Below are positions 63,713 through 64,000 of a stretch of 64,000 bases of DNA, one piece after another. The notes below the pieces were generated by a model. It made no database searches. It worked only from the letters and a program-made list of their open reading frames with translations, and was not told where the DNA came from. Origin of the DNA: Pseudarthrobacter sp. NamE5 (GTDB lineage: Bacteria; Actinomycetota; Actinomycetes; Actinomycetales; Micrococcaceae); contig NZ_VAHO01000005.1 of assembly GCF_005796225.1 (NCBI RefSeq), positions 186,001-250,000 of the forward strand, written 5' to 3'. Within the stretch, counting starts at the first letter, position 1. Each line of letters begins with the position of its first letter. The position numbers and the translations under genes were made by a program.

Positions 63713-64000
63713 ATGGAGCCTGAAGTCCAGTCCCGCCGCCCCGGGACGCTCAAGAAAATCCTCGTGGTGGTGGCCGTCTGCGTTCTGGCCGCCGTCGGCG
63801 GCGTTTTCGCTGCCGTGGCTCCGGGCATCGCCCGGGGTGCCATTGAGTCCGAGGCCGGGTCCGCCGTCAGGACGTCCCCTGGCATAGCCTCGCCAGTTAT
63901 CGCCCCAGTCAAGTCCGAGGCCACACCCGCAAACGGTGCCAAGCAGGTGAACCCGGCAGCACCGGTTTCACTGCAAGTGACCAACGGCACCATTGAGCGG
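63713..64000 (+). CDS. N-terminal part of a probable Ig-like domain L,D-transpeptidase, partial
   Basis: 96 residues visible before the window ends. After a short basic head (RRPGTLKK) there is one membrane helix or signal anchor ~16-38 (ILVVVAVCVLAAVGGVFAAV), a Ser/Pro/Ala linker, and the start of a beta-domain, ATPANGAKQVNPAAPVSLQV. That domain opening resembles the Ig-like repeats that precede YkuD catalytic domains in actinobacterial L,D-transpeptidases. The catalytic part is outside the window, so the call is tentative. TAGGAT lies 6 bases before ATG 63713. Confidence 0.55.
   Translation, partial: MEPEVQSRRPGTLKKILVVVAVCVLAAVGGVFAAVAPGIARGAIESEAGSAVRTSPGIASPVIAPVKSEATPANGAKQVNPAAPVSLQVTNGTIER

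Overview
The window is high-GC actinobacterial DNA with very dense coding, most likely from an Arthrobacter/Pseudarthrobacter-type member of the Micrococcaceae. Signs of this are a mycothiol enzyme (Mca), a WhiB regulator, a mycosin-like protease, DUF501/DUF3499/DUF4245/DUF4307/DUF5719 proteins, many GTG/TTG starts and many leaderless promoters. Three runs of genes keep an order I recall from Mycobacterium tuberculosis: mazG-eno-ftsB-like-DUF501-ppx; greA-DUF4307-mca-small membrane protein-hemolysin III-cis-prenyltransferase-phoH-fumC-glpX; and manA-LCP-purE-purK-GtrA-whiB2-metallopeptidase-like-DUF3499-ahcY. This is chromosomal core; the only mobile element seen is one IS3-family copy.

Layout. 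1-66: tail of an oxidoreductase. 293-10286: nucleoside uptake and salvage (BMP lipoprotein, double ATPase, two permeases, cytidine deaminase, thymidine phosphorylase, two DedA proteins, adenosine deaminase). 10279-14819: mazG, enolase, divisome protein, DUF501, exopolyphosphatase. 14824-18835: mycosin-like protease, NADH dehydrogenase II, an ACT-GNAT fusion, then a short-armed tRNA-Leu(UAA). 19149-26191: a branched-chain amino acid ABC system in which livK (+) faces livHMGF (-), with an IS3-family element inserted into the loop of the terminator hairpin between them. 26496-30929: Bax-inhibitor-1 protein and a galactose block (galK, galT, galM). 30969-38501: AI-2E family exporter, ilvA, rhomboid, greA, DUF4307, mca, small membrane protein, hemolysin III, cis-prenyltransferase. 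38741-42472: PhoH/PIN protein, a GNAT, an orphan protein, a prepilin peptidase. 42473-43181: decayed region with TetR and MFS fragments. 43182-53161: fumC, carbonic anhydrase, DUF4245, glpX, FemX-like enzyme, manA, LCP protein, purE, purK. 53336-64000: GtrA, TIGR03089, WhiB, a very large glycosyltransferase with its DUF5719 partner, metallopeptidase-like protein, DUF3499, Trm112, ahcY and the start of a probable L,D-transpeptidase.

Regulation. Four sites fit the CRP/GlxR pattern TGTGA-N6-TCACA: at ndh, livK, the livHMGF operon, and between TIGR03089 and whiB (a perfect palindrome). At least fifteen genes have a TANNNT hexamer 6-7 nt before the start codon, the arrangement expected of leaderless transcripts; several starts here were chosen on that basis. 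The whiB promoter has two abutting palindromes over and just after its -10 hexamer.

No CRISPR array, prophage, secondary-metabolite cluster or defence island was found. The most unusual items are the IS placed inside a terminator loop, the short-armed tRNA-Leu, the ACT-GNAT and LivH fusions, a structured intergenic element at 40301-40364, the decayed junction at 42473-43181, a tandem duplication across the ahcY stop codon, and the missing conventional start codon for the large glycosyltransferase.
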